Shown here in pieces: positions 33,416 to 42,421 of a stretch of 64,000 nucleotides of DNA. The DNA is from JAOUEA01 sp039933515. Lineage in GTDB: Bacteria; Actinomycetota; UBA4738; HRBIN12. The notes below the pieces were generated by a model. That model was given only the letters and a program-made list of their open reading frames with translations. It was not told the origin of the DNA and did no database searches. How positions within the stretch are numbered: the first letter of the stretch is position 1; each line of letters opens with the position of its first letter. A program made the position numbers and the translations under genes. The stretch is taken from the NCBI GenBank assembly GCA_039933515.1, contig JBDTNY010000127.1, positions 1-64,000 of the forward strand, read 5' to 3'.

Positions 33416-34359
33416 CGCCAGAACCTCAGCTTGCGGCGCTCGAGCCTCGCCCATGTCTCGCGCCAGTCGTCGCGGCGCTCCCGGGCGATCGCCTGCTCGG
33501 TGGCGGCGAGCTCGCCTGCCACGAACGCGGTGCCGACCCCCGCGCGAGCGGCTGCTTCTCGCAGCCATGCCGACGCCATCACCGCGTCGTGATGCCGGCC
33601 GAGCACCGTTTGGAGCTCGGCGGCCGCTCGGGCGAATCGCCTCGCGGGCTTGCCGAACACCGGCACCAGGGCCTCCGCTGCGTAACGCGCGCGCTTGGCC
33701 CGGATGCGGATCGCGTGCAGGTCGGCGTCCGAGGGATCGCCTCCCGGATCGTGGTGCGCCTGCTCGAGGTGCGCCCATGGCCGGTCCATCAGGGTGCCCA
33801 GCGTCCGGGCGTCGCGCGCCGCCACCTCGGGGGCCACCGCCGGGTTCAGCGACGCCGACACGAGATCGTCGAGCATCGACCGGTAGCGACGGGACCGCAT
33901 CGCGGCGAGGAGCTCGTCCTGGATGTCGCCCCGCTCGCGCCGAAGCCACCCGACCAGCCGCTCCGCCTCCGGCTCGTCGCGCGGCGGCAGCGTCGCGGCG
34001 GCCGCGATCATCACGTCGAGCAGGACGTCGGCGTCGCGCGCCAGCCCCAGCTCGAGGGCGTATCGAGCGAGCTCGGCGCGCAGACCGCGCGCCCAGCCGA
34101 CATCCAGCACCGGCGCGAAGAACCGGAGATCGGACCGGAGCCGGCGGGTCGCCACGCGAGCCTGATGTACGCCCTCGGGGTCATCGGCGAGCCGTACGAT
34201 GGGGTCGCTGGCCAGTATCGTCGCGACCGATACACGGAGCGACGCGCCCACGAGGCCACGGATCGATAGGTCGCCGTCCGCGCCGGGCGGCGCCATCGCG
34301 GCGAACAGGAGCCCGTCGGGCGCCACGTGCGACGGCTCGGTCTCGCGCTCGGTGCTCAC
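33412..34359 (-). CDS. CHAD-domain protein (polyphosphate-associated)
   Basis: 315 residues forming a CHAD domain: long basic helices with conserved histidines and arginines, HQARVATRRLRSDLR (about 62-76), LHAIRIRAKRARYAAEAL in the second repeat and GRHHDAVM near the C-terminus. CHAD proteins bind inorganic polyphosphate, and in other bacteria localise to polyphosphate granules. The GTG at 34359 overlaps the ppk stop codon as GTGA; the longer frame to 34443 lies inside ppk. Coupling to the synthase gene strongly supports a polyphosphate function. No CYTH (ygiF) domain is attached. Confidence 0.9.
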   Translation of the reverse strand: MSTERETEPSHVAPDGLLFAAMAPPGADGDLSIRGLVGASLRVSVATILASDPIVRLADDPEGVHQARVATRRLRSDLRFFAPVLDVGWARGLRAELARYALELGLARDADVLLDVMIAAAATLPPRDEPEAERLVGWLRRERGDIQDELLAAMRSRRYRSMLDDLVSASLNPAVAPEVAARDARTLGTLMDRPWAHLEQAHHDPGGDPSDADLHAIRIRAKRARYAAEALVPVFGKPARRFARAAAELQTVLGRHHDAVMASAWLREAAARAGVGTAFVAGELAATEQAIARERRDDWRETWARLERRKLRFWR

Positions 34360-36428
34360 CGCTCGCCTCGGGAACGCTCTCCCGCGATCTCGATCAGGCG
34401 CTGGTGGGTGTTCACCCCTCGCTCGGTGGCGATCTTCGACCACGTGCCCTCAGGACCGAGCTCCCACGCGAGGACGTCGTCGGACAGGTTGACCTCCAGT
34501 ATCTCGTCGAGCCGCGCGGTGAGGTGCGGGTCGCTCACCGGCGTGAGCGCTTCGACCCGGCGGTCGAGGTTCCGGGGCATCAGGTCGGCCGAGCCGAAGT
34601 AGTAGTCGTGACCGCGATCGTGGCTCCCGAACCGGAAGATCCTGGAGTGCTCGAGGAAGCGCCCGACCACCGACCGCACCCGGATGTCGTCCGAGAGACC
34701 CGGGACGCCGGGCCGCAGACAGCAGATGCCCCGCACGATCAGATCGACCCGCGTTCCCGCCTGCGACGCCTGGTACAGCGCGTCGATCATGTCGGGGTCG
34801 GCGAGGCTGTTCAGCTTCAGGGTGATCGTGCCGTCGCGCTGTGCGGCCTCGCGCAGGATCAGCTCGTGGATCCGCTGACGCAGGGACACGGGCGCCACGA
34901 GCAGCTTGCGGTACTCGCGCTGCCGGCTGTAGCCGGTGAGCAGGTTGAACAGATCGGTGAGGTCGGCCCCGATCGCGTGATCGGCCGTGAGCAAGCCAAG
35001 GTCTTCATACAGCCTCGCCGTGCTCGGGTTGTAGTTGCCGGTGCCGATGTGGGCGTACCGGCGGATGCCCTCGGCCTCCCGCCGCACGATCAGGCACGTC
35101 TTCGCGTGAGTCTTGAGCCCCACGACGCCGTACACCACGTGCACGCCCGCCTGCTCGAGTGCGCGCGCCCACGTGATGTTGGCCTGCTCGTCGAACCGCG
35201 CCTTGAGCTCGACGAGCGCCACGACCTGCTTGCCGGCCTCGGCGGCGCTGATCAGCGCCCGGATGATCGGGCTGTCGGCCGAGGTGCGGTAGAGGCTCTG
35301 TTTGATCGCGAGGACCGCGGGGTCGAGCGCGGCCTGCCCGACGAACGCTTCCACGGACGTCGAGAACGAGTCGTACGGGTGGTGCACGAGCACGTCGCCC
35401 TGGCGCAGGACCCGGAACAGGTCGGGAGCCTCGTCGAGGGCGTTGAGCCGCGGTTGCGTGATCGGCTTCCACGGTTCTTCTTTCAGGTCGGGTCGATCCA
35501 GCCCCACGATCGACCAGAGCCCGCTCAGGTCGATCAGGCCGGCCGTGACGTAGACGTCACGCTCCTCCAGCTCGAGCTCCCGCATCAATAGCGCGCGCGC
35601 TTCGGCCGTCATCGTGCCGTCGACCTCCAGCCGCACGGGGTTCGCCCCCCGACGGCGGCGCTGCAAGACATCCTCGATCGCGGCGAGGAGATCCTCGGCC
35701 TCGTCTTCTTCGACCTCGACGTCGGCGTCGCGCGTCACGCGGAACGGATGGTGCGTCACGATCTCCATCCCCGGGAAGAGCACGTCGAGGTGGGCGGCGA
35801 TCACCTGGTCCACCGGGACGAAGCGTTCGCCGTCCTCGAGCTCGAGGAACCTGGGCAGGAGGGGCGGAACCTTCACCCGGGCGAACCGCCGGACCCCGGT
35901 CATCGGGTCGCGCACGATCGCCGCGAGGTTCAGCGAGAGGCTCGACACGTACGGGAATGGGTGCGCCGGATCGACCGAGAGCGGCGTCAACACGGGGAAG
36001 ATCTGGTCGTGGAAGCGAGCGGAGAGCGCCGTCCGCTCGGTTTCGTCGACCTGGTCCCACGAGACGATGCGGATCCCGGCCTTGTCGAGCGAGGGCGTCA
36101 ACTCGTCGACGAACACCCGGTCCACCCGGCTCTGGAGATCGCGGACCCGGGTCTCGATCGCCACCACCTGCTCGCCGGGGGTCATCCCCTCGGGCGTGGA
36201 GGCGCCGACCCCGGCCTCGAGTTGTTCGAGCAGCCCCGAGACGCGGATCTGGAAGAACTCGTCGAGATTCTGCGAATAGATCGCCAGGAACTTCACGCGT
36301 TCGAGCAACGGCAGCCCGGGGTCCTCGGCGAGCGCCAGCACGCGAGCGTCGAAGTCGAGCCAGGACAGCTCGCGGTTGAGGTAGCGGGACCCCGGGTCGA
36401 ACAGCGCGGGCTGCAGCGAAGGCTCCAT
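34356..36428 (-). CDS. ppk: polyphosphate kinase 1
   Basis: 690 residues, the full PPK1 length, polymerising the gamma-phosphate of ATP into polyphosphate at the membrane. The N-terminal domain begins RYLNRELSWLDF; the catalytic core has THAKTCLIVRR (phospho-accepting His near 440), HIGTGNYNPSTARLYED and LIVRGICCLRPG. The ATG at 36428 is the natural start; upstream frame is not conserved. A TACCAT box lies about 45 bp upstream. It heads the operon with CHAD and mutT1-like genes, and diverges from a DUF47 gene across 184 bp. Confidence 0.96.
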   Translation of the reverse strand: MEPSLQPALFDPGSRYLNRELSWLDFDARVLALAEDPGLPLLERVKFLAIYSQNLDEFFQIRVSGLLEQLEAGVGASTPEGMTPGEQVVAIETRVRDLQSRVDRVFVDELTPSLDKAGIRIVSWDQVDETERTALSARFHDQIFPVLTPLSVDPAHPFPYVSSLSLNLAAIVRDPMTGVRRFARVKVPPLLPRFLELEDGERFVPVDQVIAAHLDVLFPGMEIVTHHPFRVTRDADVEVEEDEAEDLLAAIEDVLQRRRRGANPVRLEVDGTMTAEARALLMRELELEERDVYVTAGLIDLSGLWSIVGLDRPDLKEEPWKPITQPRLNALDEAPDLFRVLRQGDVLVHHPYDSFSTSVEAFVGQAALDPAVLAIKQSLYRTSADSPIIRALISAAEAGKQVVALVELKARFDEQANITWARALEQAGVHVVYGVVGLKTHAKTCLIVRREAEGIRRYAHIGTGNYNPSTARLYEDLGLLTADHAIGADLTDLFNLLTGYSRQREYRKLLVAPVSLRQRIHELILREAAQRDGTITLKLNSLADPDMIDALYQASQAGTRVDLIVRGICCLRPGVPGLSDDIRVRSVVGRFLEHSRIFRFGSHDRGHDYYFGSADLMPRNLDRRVEALTPVSDPHLTARLDEILEVNLSDDVLAWELGPEGTWSKIATERGVNTHQRLIEIAGERSRGER

Positions 36429-36550
36429 GGTCGTGTCGGGCGGCGCGCCGGCGGCGATGCCGGTGCGCCTCCATGGTAGGGACGGTCCCTCCGTGCCGCA
36501 ACCGGCGCGATCCAGGCAGGTCCCGTGCAGGCGGGATCCGGGCGACGCGG

Positions 36551-36556
36551 TACCCT
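36551..36556 (+). promoter_or_regulatory. -10 box of the DUF47 gene (leadered)
   Basis: TACCCT, about 56 bp before the GTG at 36613. This gene has a strong SD (GAAGGGGGAA), unlike the leaderless genes of the window. Confidence 0.4.
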
Positions 36557-36612
36557 TTGGGCCGCCCGGCGTCGTCAGATCGCCGCGCACCATGCCACGC
36601 GAAGGGGGAACC

Positions 36613-37236
36613 GTGAAGCTCAAGGTCTCGCAGCGGCCCGAAGCGTTCTTCGACCTGTTCGAGGAATCCGGCGCGAACCTGTTCGCGGCGACCGGCGACC
36701 TCCTCAACCTCGTGCACGAGTACGAGCACGTCGAGCTCAAGGCGCGTGCGATCGCCGAGCGGGAGCACACGGGCGACGAGATCACCCACGCGATCATCCG
36801 GTTGCTGAACACCACGTTCGTGACCCCGATGGACCGCGAGGACATCTACACACTCGCCACCGCCCTCGACGATGTGATGGACGAGGTGGAGGCGGCCGCG
36901 GACCTCTTCGTCCTACACCACATCGAGGCACCGCTGCCCGAGATGCGGTCGCAGGCCGAGGTGTTGCACCGGGCGGCCGAGCAGACCGAGGCCGCCCTGA
37001 AGGCGTTCCGCAACCTGAAGCGAGATGAGCTCGAGCCCTACTGGGTCGAGATCAACCGCCTCGAGAACGAGGGTGACCAGCTCTACCGGCGCGCCGTCGC
37101 CGACCTGTTCTCCGGCGACCACCCGGCCATGGACGTGCTCCGCTGGAAGGCGGTCATCGAGTCGCTGGAGGAGGCACTGGATGGCCTCGAGAACGTCGCG
37201 AACGTGATCGAGTCGGTGGTCCTCAAGCACGCCTGA
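36613..37236 (+). CDS. DUF47/PhoU-like regulatory protein (copy 1)
   Basis: 207 residues, all-helical PhoU-related protein of the DUF47 (PhoU_div) family: FFDLFEESGANLF at the N-terminus, EHTGDEITHAIIRLLNTTFVTPMDREDI as the metal-binding helix motif, and NRLENEGDQLYRRA in the second half. Family members regulate PiT-type phosphate transporters. The GTG at 36613 has a strong SD (GAAGGGGGAA); the frame upstream to 36427 is not conserved. It is divergent from ppk and convergent with the pit operon, which has its own DUF47 gene. Confidence 0.88.
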   Translation: MKLKVSQRPEAFFDLFEESGANLFAATGDLLNLVHEYEHVELKARAIAEREHTGDEITHAIIRLLNTTFVTPMDREDIYTLATALDDVMDEVEAAADLFVLHHIEAPLPEMRSQAEVLHRAAEQTEAALKAFRNLKRDELEPYWVEINRLENEGDQLYRRAVADLFSGDHPAMDVLRWKAVIESLEEALDGLENVANVIESVVLKHA

Positions 37237-37244
37237 TCGGCGTG
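37228..37244. terminator. hairpin between convergent DUF47 and small membrane protein genes
   Basis: CACGCC-TGATC-GGCGTG: 6-bp stem and 5-nt loop that includes the stop codon of the DUF47 gene. It is 5 nt from the stop of the opposing gene. Confidence 0.5.
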
Positions 37245-37248
37245 GCGC

Positions 37249-37503
37249 TCACCCCTCCGCGGGCGGGTCGTGCGGAGTGGTGTGGGTGACCGGACGCCGC
37301 GCCCGCGCCGCGGCCACGTCCTTCGCACCCGGGCTCCAGCGCACGAGCGAGCGTTCCTCGAGGAACAGCAGCACCGCCCAGAGCATCGCGAGACCGGCCG
37401 CGGCCAGGTTCACCCACCGATACTCGGCGGGGGTCGGCTCCAGCATCAGCATGCAGACCGCCGCGAGCCCGGTGAAGAACAGCGGCCGTCGCCCGATCCT
37501 CAT
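37249..37503 (-). CDS. small membrane protein in the pit operon
   Basis: 84 residues with two hydrophobic segments (about 8-22 and 31-48) and a basic C-terminal tail. It starts in an ATGA overlap with the pit stop codon and so is translated with the phosphate transporter. No named family was recognised. It might be an accessory subunit of Pit or a small regulator. Confidence 0.6.
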   Translation of the reverse strand: MRIGRRPLFFTGLAAVCMLMLEPTPAEYRWVNLAAAGLAMLWAVLLFLEERSLVRWSPGAKDVAAARARRPVTHTTPHDPPAEG

Positions 37504-38492
37504 CCCGCCGCCTTGAAGGGCAGATAGGCGAGATAGCTGATCACGAACGCCCCCGGGATCGTGAGCACCCAGGCCCACACCACACGACCGGCCACCCCCC
37601 AGCGAACCGCCGAGAGCCGCTGCGTGCTGCCGACCCCGACGATCGCGCCGGTGATCGTGTGGGTCGTCGAGACCGGGATACCGGCGAAGGTGCTCGCCAT
37701 GATCGTGACGGCCGCCGCCGTCTCGGCCGCCATCCCTTGCGCAGGCTGGAGCTTCGTGATCTTCGAGCCCATCGTGTGCACGATCCGCCATCCACCGAAG
37801 AGCGTGCCGAGCCCGATGGCGCTGTGCGCGGCGAGCACCACCCACAACGGCACATCGGCCTCCTTGGGCAAGACGCCGTTCGCGATCAGCAACGCCAAGA
37901 TGATCCCCATCGTCTTCTGAGCGTCGTTCGCACCGTGCGCGAGGCTGAACGAGGCCGCCGAGAACAGCTGGCCCACCCGGAAACCCCGGTTCAGCCGGTC
38001 GAGGCGTCGCCGGCGGTGGAAGACCCAGTAGATCAGCACCATGAAGGTGAAGCCCAGCAGCAGCCCCACCACCGGCGAGAGCACGATGAACACCGCGATC
38101 TTCTGGAACCCGGTCGCGATGAGGGCGCTCCATCCGGAGCTCGCGACGGCGGCGCCCGCCATCGCACCGACGAGCGCGTGCGAGGAGCTCGTCGGCAGAC
38201 CAAGCCACCAGGTGATGATGTCCCAGGCCACGGCGCCGACGAGGCCGGCGAAGATCACCGCGTTGTCGAAGACGGCGGGGTTCACCACGTCCTTCGCGAT
38301 CGTGGCGGCGACCTGCGTCCCGAAGACCAGGAAGGCCACGAAGTTGAAGAACGCCGCCCACACGACGGCTTGCTGGGGCGAGAGCACGCGCGTCGAGACG
38401 ACCGTCGCGATCGAGTTCGCGGCGTCATGGAACCCGTTGAAGAAGTCGAACGACAGGGCGATCCCGATGATGAGCACGACCCAGATCGTCAT
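37500..38492 (-). CDS. pit: PiT-family low-affinity phosphate transporter
   Basis: 330 residues with about ten hydrophobic helices. Both halves carry the PiT signature: DFFNGFHDAANSIATVVSTR near the N-terminus and SLAHGANDAQKTMG in the middle; GLPTSSSHALVGA and GIPVSTTHTITGA are the paired pore motifs. It couples phosphate (as metal phosphate) uptake to protons. The start at 38492 overlaps the DUF47 stop (ATGA). This constitutive route complements the high-affinity Pst system encoded 2 kb away. Confidence 0.95.
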   Translation of the reverse strand: MTIWVVLIIGIALSFDFFNGFHDAANSIATVVSTRVLSPQQAVVWAAFFNFVAFLVFGTQVAATIAKDVVNPAVFDNAVIFAGLVGAVAWDIITWWLGLPTSSSHALVGAMAGAAVASSGWSALIATGFQKIAVFIVLSPVVGLLLGFTFMVLIYWVFHRRRRLDRLNRGFRVGQLFSAASFSLAHGANDAQKTMGIILALLIANGVLPKEADVPLWVVLAAHSAIGLGTLFGGWRIVHTMGSKITKLQPAQGMAAETAAAVTIMASTFAGIPVSTTHTITGAIVGVGSTQRLSAVRWGVAGRVVWAWVLTIPGAFVISYLAYLPFKAAG

Positions 38493-39106
38493 GCGAACTT
38501 GAGCACCACCGATTCGAGCGTGTTCGCGATGTCCTCGCACTTGTCGATCGCGGCCTCGGCCTCGGACAGGAGGTCCTTCCACATGAGGACCTCCATCGCG
38601 CCGAAGTCGCCCGCGTAGAGCTCGGCCACGCCGTGGCGAAAGAGCCAGTCCCCTTCACGCTCGGCCCGGCGCACGGCGGCGCACGCCGCGACGACGCCTT
38701 GCATCCCCCGCAGGTCCCGGACGGCGAGCGCCACGGACGTGGCAGCCTGCCGGAGCGTGTCGAGCTGCAGAACGAACTGCGGCAACGGCTCGGTGATCCT
38801 CAACAGAACCAGGAGGTCGGCCATGGCCTCGGCCGAGTCCAAGACGTCGTCGAGCGTCGACGCCAGCACGTGGATGTCCTTCCGATCGAACGGGGTGACG
38901 AAGGTCGTGTTGACCAGGTCGATGATCTGGTGGGTGAGGTCGTCGCCGGTGTGTTCGAGATCGCGGATCCGAGCCGCGTAGCGTTCGCTGTTCGGCAGAT
39001 CGGACACCAGCGCCGTCAGGTCGACCACTCCGAGGACGACGCCGTCGGCCAGCCGGTCGAACAGGTCGAAGAAGGCGAGCTCCCTCGGGATGACCTGGAA
39101 CGGCAC
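38489..39106 (-). CDS. DUF47/PhoU-like regulatory protein (copy 2, pit operon)
   Basis: 205 residues, similar to the copy at 36613: LAFFDLFDRLAD, EHTGDDLTHQIIDLVNTTFVTPFDRKD and the REGDWLF segment. It precedes pit with an ATGA overlap, the standard arrangement in which the DUF47 protein controls its transporter. GTG at 39106 has GGAGGAG about 10 nt upstream. A promoter with TGGACA, 17-bp spacer and TAGCTT lies 40 bp upstream. Confidence 0.9.
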   Translation of the reverse strand: MPFQVIPRELAFFDLFDRLADGVVLGVVDLTALVSDLPNSERYAARIRDLEHTGDDLTHQIIDLVNTTFVTPFDRKDIHVLASTLDDVLDSAEAMADLLVLLRITEPLPQFVLQLDTLRQAATSVALAVRDLRGMQGVVAACAAVRRAEREGDWLFRHGVAELYAGDFGAMEVLMWKDLLSEAEAAIDKCEDIANTLESVVLKFA

Positions 39107-39146
39107 GGCGCGACTCCTCCCCCGACCCGCCCGGTCGGCCGAGCGC

Positions 39147-39175
39147 AAGCTACAGGCTGGGCCATCGGGTGTCCA
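39147..39175 (-). promoter_or_regulatory. promoter of the DUF47-pit operon
   Basis: Minus strand: TGGACA (39175-39170), 17-bp spacer, TAGCTT (39152-39147), about 40 bp before the GTG at 39106. It resembles a standard housekeeping promoter. Confidence 0.5.
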
Positions 39176-39204
39176 CCCTGGCCGGGCGGCCGCGACAAGG
39201 ACCT

Positions 39205-39900
39205 TCAGTCGACGAACTTGTACCCGAGACCGCGGACCGTGACGAGATGCTCGGGCGCGTGCGGATCGCGTTCGATCTTGCGGCGCACCCGCTTGATGTG
39301 GACGTCGAGGGTCTTCGTATCGCCTACGTAGTCCGCCCCCCATATCTCCGCGATCAGCACTTCTCTGGTCAAGAGCCGTCCCTTGCGCCGAAGGAGCGCT
39401 GCCAAGAGCTCGAACTCCTTGGGCGGGAAACCCACCCTTTCGCCCCGCACGAGCACCTCGTGCCTGATCGCGTCGAGCACGACCGGCCCGCCCGCGATCG
39501 CGTCGTCGCGGTCGCCCGGCGCGCGCATCGCGGCACGACGCAGGTGGGCCCGGACCCTGGAGACCAGCTCGCGCACCGAGAATGGCTTCGTGACGTAGTC
39601 GTCGGCCCCAAGCTCGAGCCCCGCAACCTTGTCGGCCTCCGAGTCTTTCGCCGTCACCATGATGATCGGCACCTGGGACTCCTCGCGGATCGTGCGGCAT
39701 ACGTCGAGCCCCGAGAGCTCCGGCAGCATCAGGTCCAAGATCACCAGCGAGGGGCGCTCGGTGCGGAACCGCTCGACCGCGGCGCGGCCGTCGGTCGCCA
39801 CCGACACCTCGTACCCCTCGCGCTCGAGGTTGTAGCGAACGGAGTCGGCGAGCGACGCCTCGTCCTCGACGATCAGGATGCGTGTGAGGGGTTCCGTCAT
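39205..39900 (-). CDS. regX3: OmpR-type response regulator, RegX3/PhoP-like
   Basis: 231 residues. Receiver domain (1-120): acidic pair ED12-13, phospho-acceptor D56 in LVILDLMLPELSG, and the VTKPFS lysine near 105. OmpR winged-helix domain (about 135-230) with PPKEFELLAALLRRKGRLLTREVLI and RGLGYKF. It would bind PHO boxes under phosphate limitation. It is the last gene of the pst operon, 4 nt after phoU, while its probable kinase is encoded at the other end of the operon on the opposite strand. Confidence 0.92.
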   Translation of the reverse strand: MTEPLTRILIVEDEASLADSVRYNLEREGYEVSVATDGRAAVERFRTERPSLVILDLMLPELSGLDVCRTIREESQVPIIMVTAKDSEADKVAGLELGADDYVTKPFSVRELVSRVRAHLRRAAMRAPGDRDDAIAGGPVVLDAIRHEVLVRGERVGFPPKEFELLAALLRRKGRLLTREVLIAEIWGADYVGDTKTLDVHIKRVRRKIERDPHAPEHLVTVRGLGYKFVD

Positions 39901-39904
39901 GCGC

Positions 39905-40582
39905 TCAGCCGGTGTCGCCGTGAGACGCGTCGGTGAACTCGCGGAATTCTCCGGTCAGGAGGAACCCCACCTGCTCGGCGATATCGACCGCGTTGTCCCC
40001 CACGCGCTCGAGCGCACGGGCGGCCATGTTCATGTGCATCCCCCAGTCCAGCGCCCCGGGGTCGTCGGCGAGCTTCAACGCCTCGAGGTGCGTGGCTCGG
40101 TTCAAGCGATCCACCGGGTCGTCCATCGTGGGCAGCCGAAGACACAGCTCGAGGTCGCGCTTGGCGAACGATTCCATCGAGGTGCGGATCATGCCGACCA
40201 CGAGCGTGCCCATCTCCTCGAGCTGCTGGCGCATCACGGCGCTCCCGGGCAGATCCTTCGTCGCCAAGAACATCTTCGCGACGTTCACGGCTTGGTCGCC
40301 GATACGCTCCAGATGAAGGCAGCTATGCAGGATCGCCGACACCAGCCGGAGGTCGGCCGCCACCGGCGACTGCAGCGCGAGGACGTGCAGCACGTCATGG
40401 TCGATGCGCAGGTAGAGGTCATCGATCGCGTCGTCGGCTTCGATCACATCGAGGGCAAGGGGTTCGTCGACGGTGACGAGCGCCTCGACCGCTCGCTGTA
40501 CGGCGGCGGCGGCCAGCTCGCCTTGGGCGAGCAGGTCGAGCTCGATCCGCTCGAGGGACTGGTGGAAGGAGGCGCGGGTCAT
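39905..40582 (-). CDS. phoU: phosphate-transport regulator PhoU
   Basis: 225 residues with two three-helix PhoU repeats (about 10-105 and 115-215), each with an acidic metal-binding stretch (LHLERIGDQAVNVAK, LERVGDNAVDIAEQ). It inhibits the sensor kinase when Pst senses adequate phosphate. The start overlaps the pstB stop (ATGA), and the response-regulator gene follows after 4 nt. Confidence 0.95.
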   Translation of the reverse strand: MTRASFHQSLERIELDLLAQGELAAAAVQRAVEALVTVDEPLALDVIEADDAIDDLYLRIDHDVLHVLALQSPVAADLRLVSAILHSCLHLERIGDQAVNVAKMFLATKDLPGSAVMRQQLEEMGTLVVGMIRTSMESFAKRDLELCLRLPTMDDPVDRLNRATHLEALKLADDPGALDWGMHMNMAARALERVGDNAVDIAEQVGFLLTGEFREFTDASHGDTG

Positions 40583-41487
40583 CCGAACCTCCCCGTCACG
40601 TAGGCCTCGGTTCGCTCATCGCTCGGGTTCGTGAAGATCGTCTCGGTGCGATCGAACTCGACCACGCGGCCCGTTCGCTGTCCCTGGTCCGACACCTCGA
40701 CGGTGAAGAACGCCGTTCGGTCGCTGACGCGCGCGGCCTGTTGCATGTTGTGGGTGACGATCACGATCGTGTACTCGGAGAGCAGTTCCTGCATCAGGTC
40801 CTCGATGCGTGCCGTGGCGATCGGATCGAGAGCAGAGCACGGCTCGTCCATCAAGATCACGTCGGGCCTCGTGGCGATCGCCCGCGCGATGCACAGCCGC
40901 TGCTGCTGTCCACCGGAGAGCGCCAGCCCGGACTCCTTCAGCTTGTCCTTCACCTCGTCCCAGAGCGCCGCCTTGCGGAGCGACTCTTCGACGAGCTCGT
41001 CCATGTTGGCCTTGAAGCCGGCGATCCTGGGACCGAACGCGATGTTGTCGTAGATCGACTTCGGGAACGGGTTCGGTTTCTGGAAGACCATGCCGATGCG
41101 CCTGCGAACCTCCACCGGATCCACCCGAGGGTCGTAGAGATCCACGCCGTGGTAGTTCACCGTCCCTTCGACGCGGGCACCTTCGATCAGGTCGTTCATG
41201 CGATTGAGGCAGCGCAGGAAGGTGGTCTTGCCGCAGCCCGACGGGCCGATCAGGGCGGTGATCTCGTGCTCGAGGATCGGCAGCGTGACATCGCGGACGG
41301 CGCGGAACTCGCCGTAGTACACGGATAGATCCCGCACGTCGAACACGATGTCTCGCGTGGCTTCTTGCTCGACGGTTTCCCTCGGGGCCCTGATCGTCAG
41401 GTATCCCGCCTCCTCGGCAGCTTGGTCGGCACGGGTCGCGCCCGGCACGATCACGGTGGTCTCCATCTCATCACCACTTCCGGTCAT
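40579..41487 (-). CDS. pstB: phosphate ABC transporter ATPase PstB
   Basis: 302 residues. Walker A GPSGCGKTTFLR, LSGGQQQRLCIARA signature, Walker B VILMDEPCSALD and the HNMQQAARVSD switch are all present. The N-terminal ~45 residues before the ABC domain are longer than usual. The ATG at 41487 is supported by AGGAA 6 nt upstream and overlaps pstA by 17 nt; ATG at 41466 is an alternative that would avoid overlap. It energises high-affinity phosphate uptake. Confidence 0.95.
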   Translation of the reverse strand: MTGSGDEMETTVIVPGATRADQAAEEAGYLTIRAPRETVEQEATRDIVFDVRDLSVYYGEFRAVRDVTLPILEHEITALIGPSGCGKTTFLRCLNRMNDLIEGARVEGTVNYHGVDLYDPRVDPVEVRRRIGMVFQKPNPFPKSIYDNIAFGPRIAGFKANMDELVEESLRKAALWDEVKDKLKESGLALSGGQQQRLCIARAIATRPDVILMDEPCSALDPIATARIEDLMQELLSEYTIVIVTHNMQQAARVSDRTAFFTVEVSDQGQRTGRVVEFDRTETIFTNPSDERTEAYVTGRFG

Positions 41488-42421
41488 ATCGGTTCCTCAG
41501 GAGGATCGCGAGCGCGTTCACCACGAGGATGGCGACGAGAAGCACGACGATAGCCGCCGCCGTGTTCTCCCGCCATCCGTCCCCGGCAAGCTTGGTCCAG
41601 GCGTAGATCTGCGTGGGGAGCGACGTGTACTGACCCTGCAAGATCTCGAGCGGCGTGCGGCCCGTCGGCGTCGAGAGATACCCGGTCACCGCCCCCACCA
41701 ACAGGAGCGGGGCGGTCTCGCCGAACGCCCGAGCGAGCGAGAGGATCGCACCGGTCAGCATGCCCGGCGCGGCGTACGGCAGCACGTGGCTGCGCACGAC
41801 CTCCCATCGCGTGGCGCCGACCCCGTAGGCAGCTTCGCGGATCCCGGTCGGAACCGCGCGGAGCGCCTCCATCGTGATCAGGATGATGATCGGCATCACG
41901 AGCACCGAGAGCGTCAGGGCGCCCGAGAGGTAGCTCCGGCCGTACACGTTCGGACCGGTGACGGCCCGCAGCGCCTGCACGAACACGACGAGCCCCAGGA
42001 TGCCGTAGACGACCGAAGGGACCCCCGCCAGGTTCCGGATGTTGGTGATCAGCAGGCGGTTCAACCGCGAGTCCCGCGCGTACTCCTGCAGATAGACGGC
42101 CGCCGCGATCCCGAGCGGGAGCGCGATGACCGCGACGAACCCGACCAGGATCAGCGAGCCCACGAGCCCCTGCCAGACGCCGGTGCGGGAATCCAGCCGC
42201 GACGTGTCGCTCGTGATGAAGGCGGCGCCGCGTGTCGAGAGCACGGGCCAGGCCGCTTGAAGCGTCGTCGCGAGCAGCACGAGCAGGACCCCGAGCGAGA
42301 GCAGGAGCGCGGCGATCAGGAGCCCGCTGAACAGCGCGCTGCCGACATCCCGCTTCTTGCCCCTGAGCGCCGCCTCGACGCTCGCGCGGGTGGCCGTCGT
42401 CGACGCGGCGATCTCTGACAT
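41471..42421 (-). CDS. pstA: phosphate ABC transporter permease PstA
   Basis: 316 residues, six hydrophobic helices and the PstA motifs (NLAGVPSVVYGILGLVVFVQ, REAAYGVGATRWEVVRSHVLP as EAA loop, LARAFGETAPLLLVG). The start codon overlaps the pstC stop by one base (TGATG), so the permeases are co-translated. Confidence 0.95.
   Translation of the reverse strand: MSEIAASTTATRASVEAALRGKKRDVGSALFSGLLIAALLLSLGVLLVLLATTLQAAWPVLSTRGAAFITSDTSRLDSRTGVWQGLVGSLILVGFVAVIALPLGIAAAVYLQEYARDSRLNRLLITNIRNLAGVPSVVYGILGLVVFVQALRAVTGPNVYGRSYLSGALTLSVLVMPIIILITMEALRAVPTGIREAAYGVGATRWEVVRSHVLPYAAPGMLTGAILSLARAFGETAPLLLVGAVTGYLSTPTGRTPLEILQGQYTSLPTQIYAWTKLAGDGWRENTAAAIVVLLVAILVVNALAILLRNRYDRKW

Noticed and set aside
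41348..42418. 356-codon plus-strand frame opposite pstA
   Set aside because: Shadow; Arg/Asp/His-rich translation without domain.
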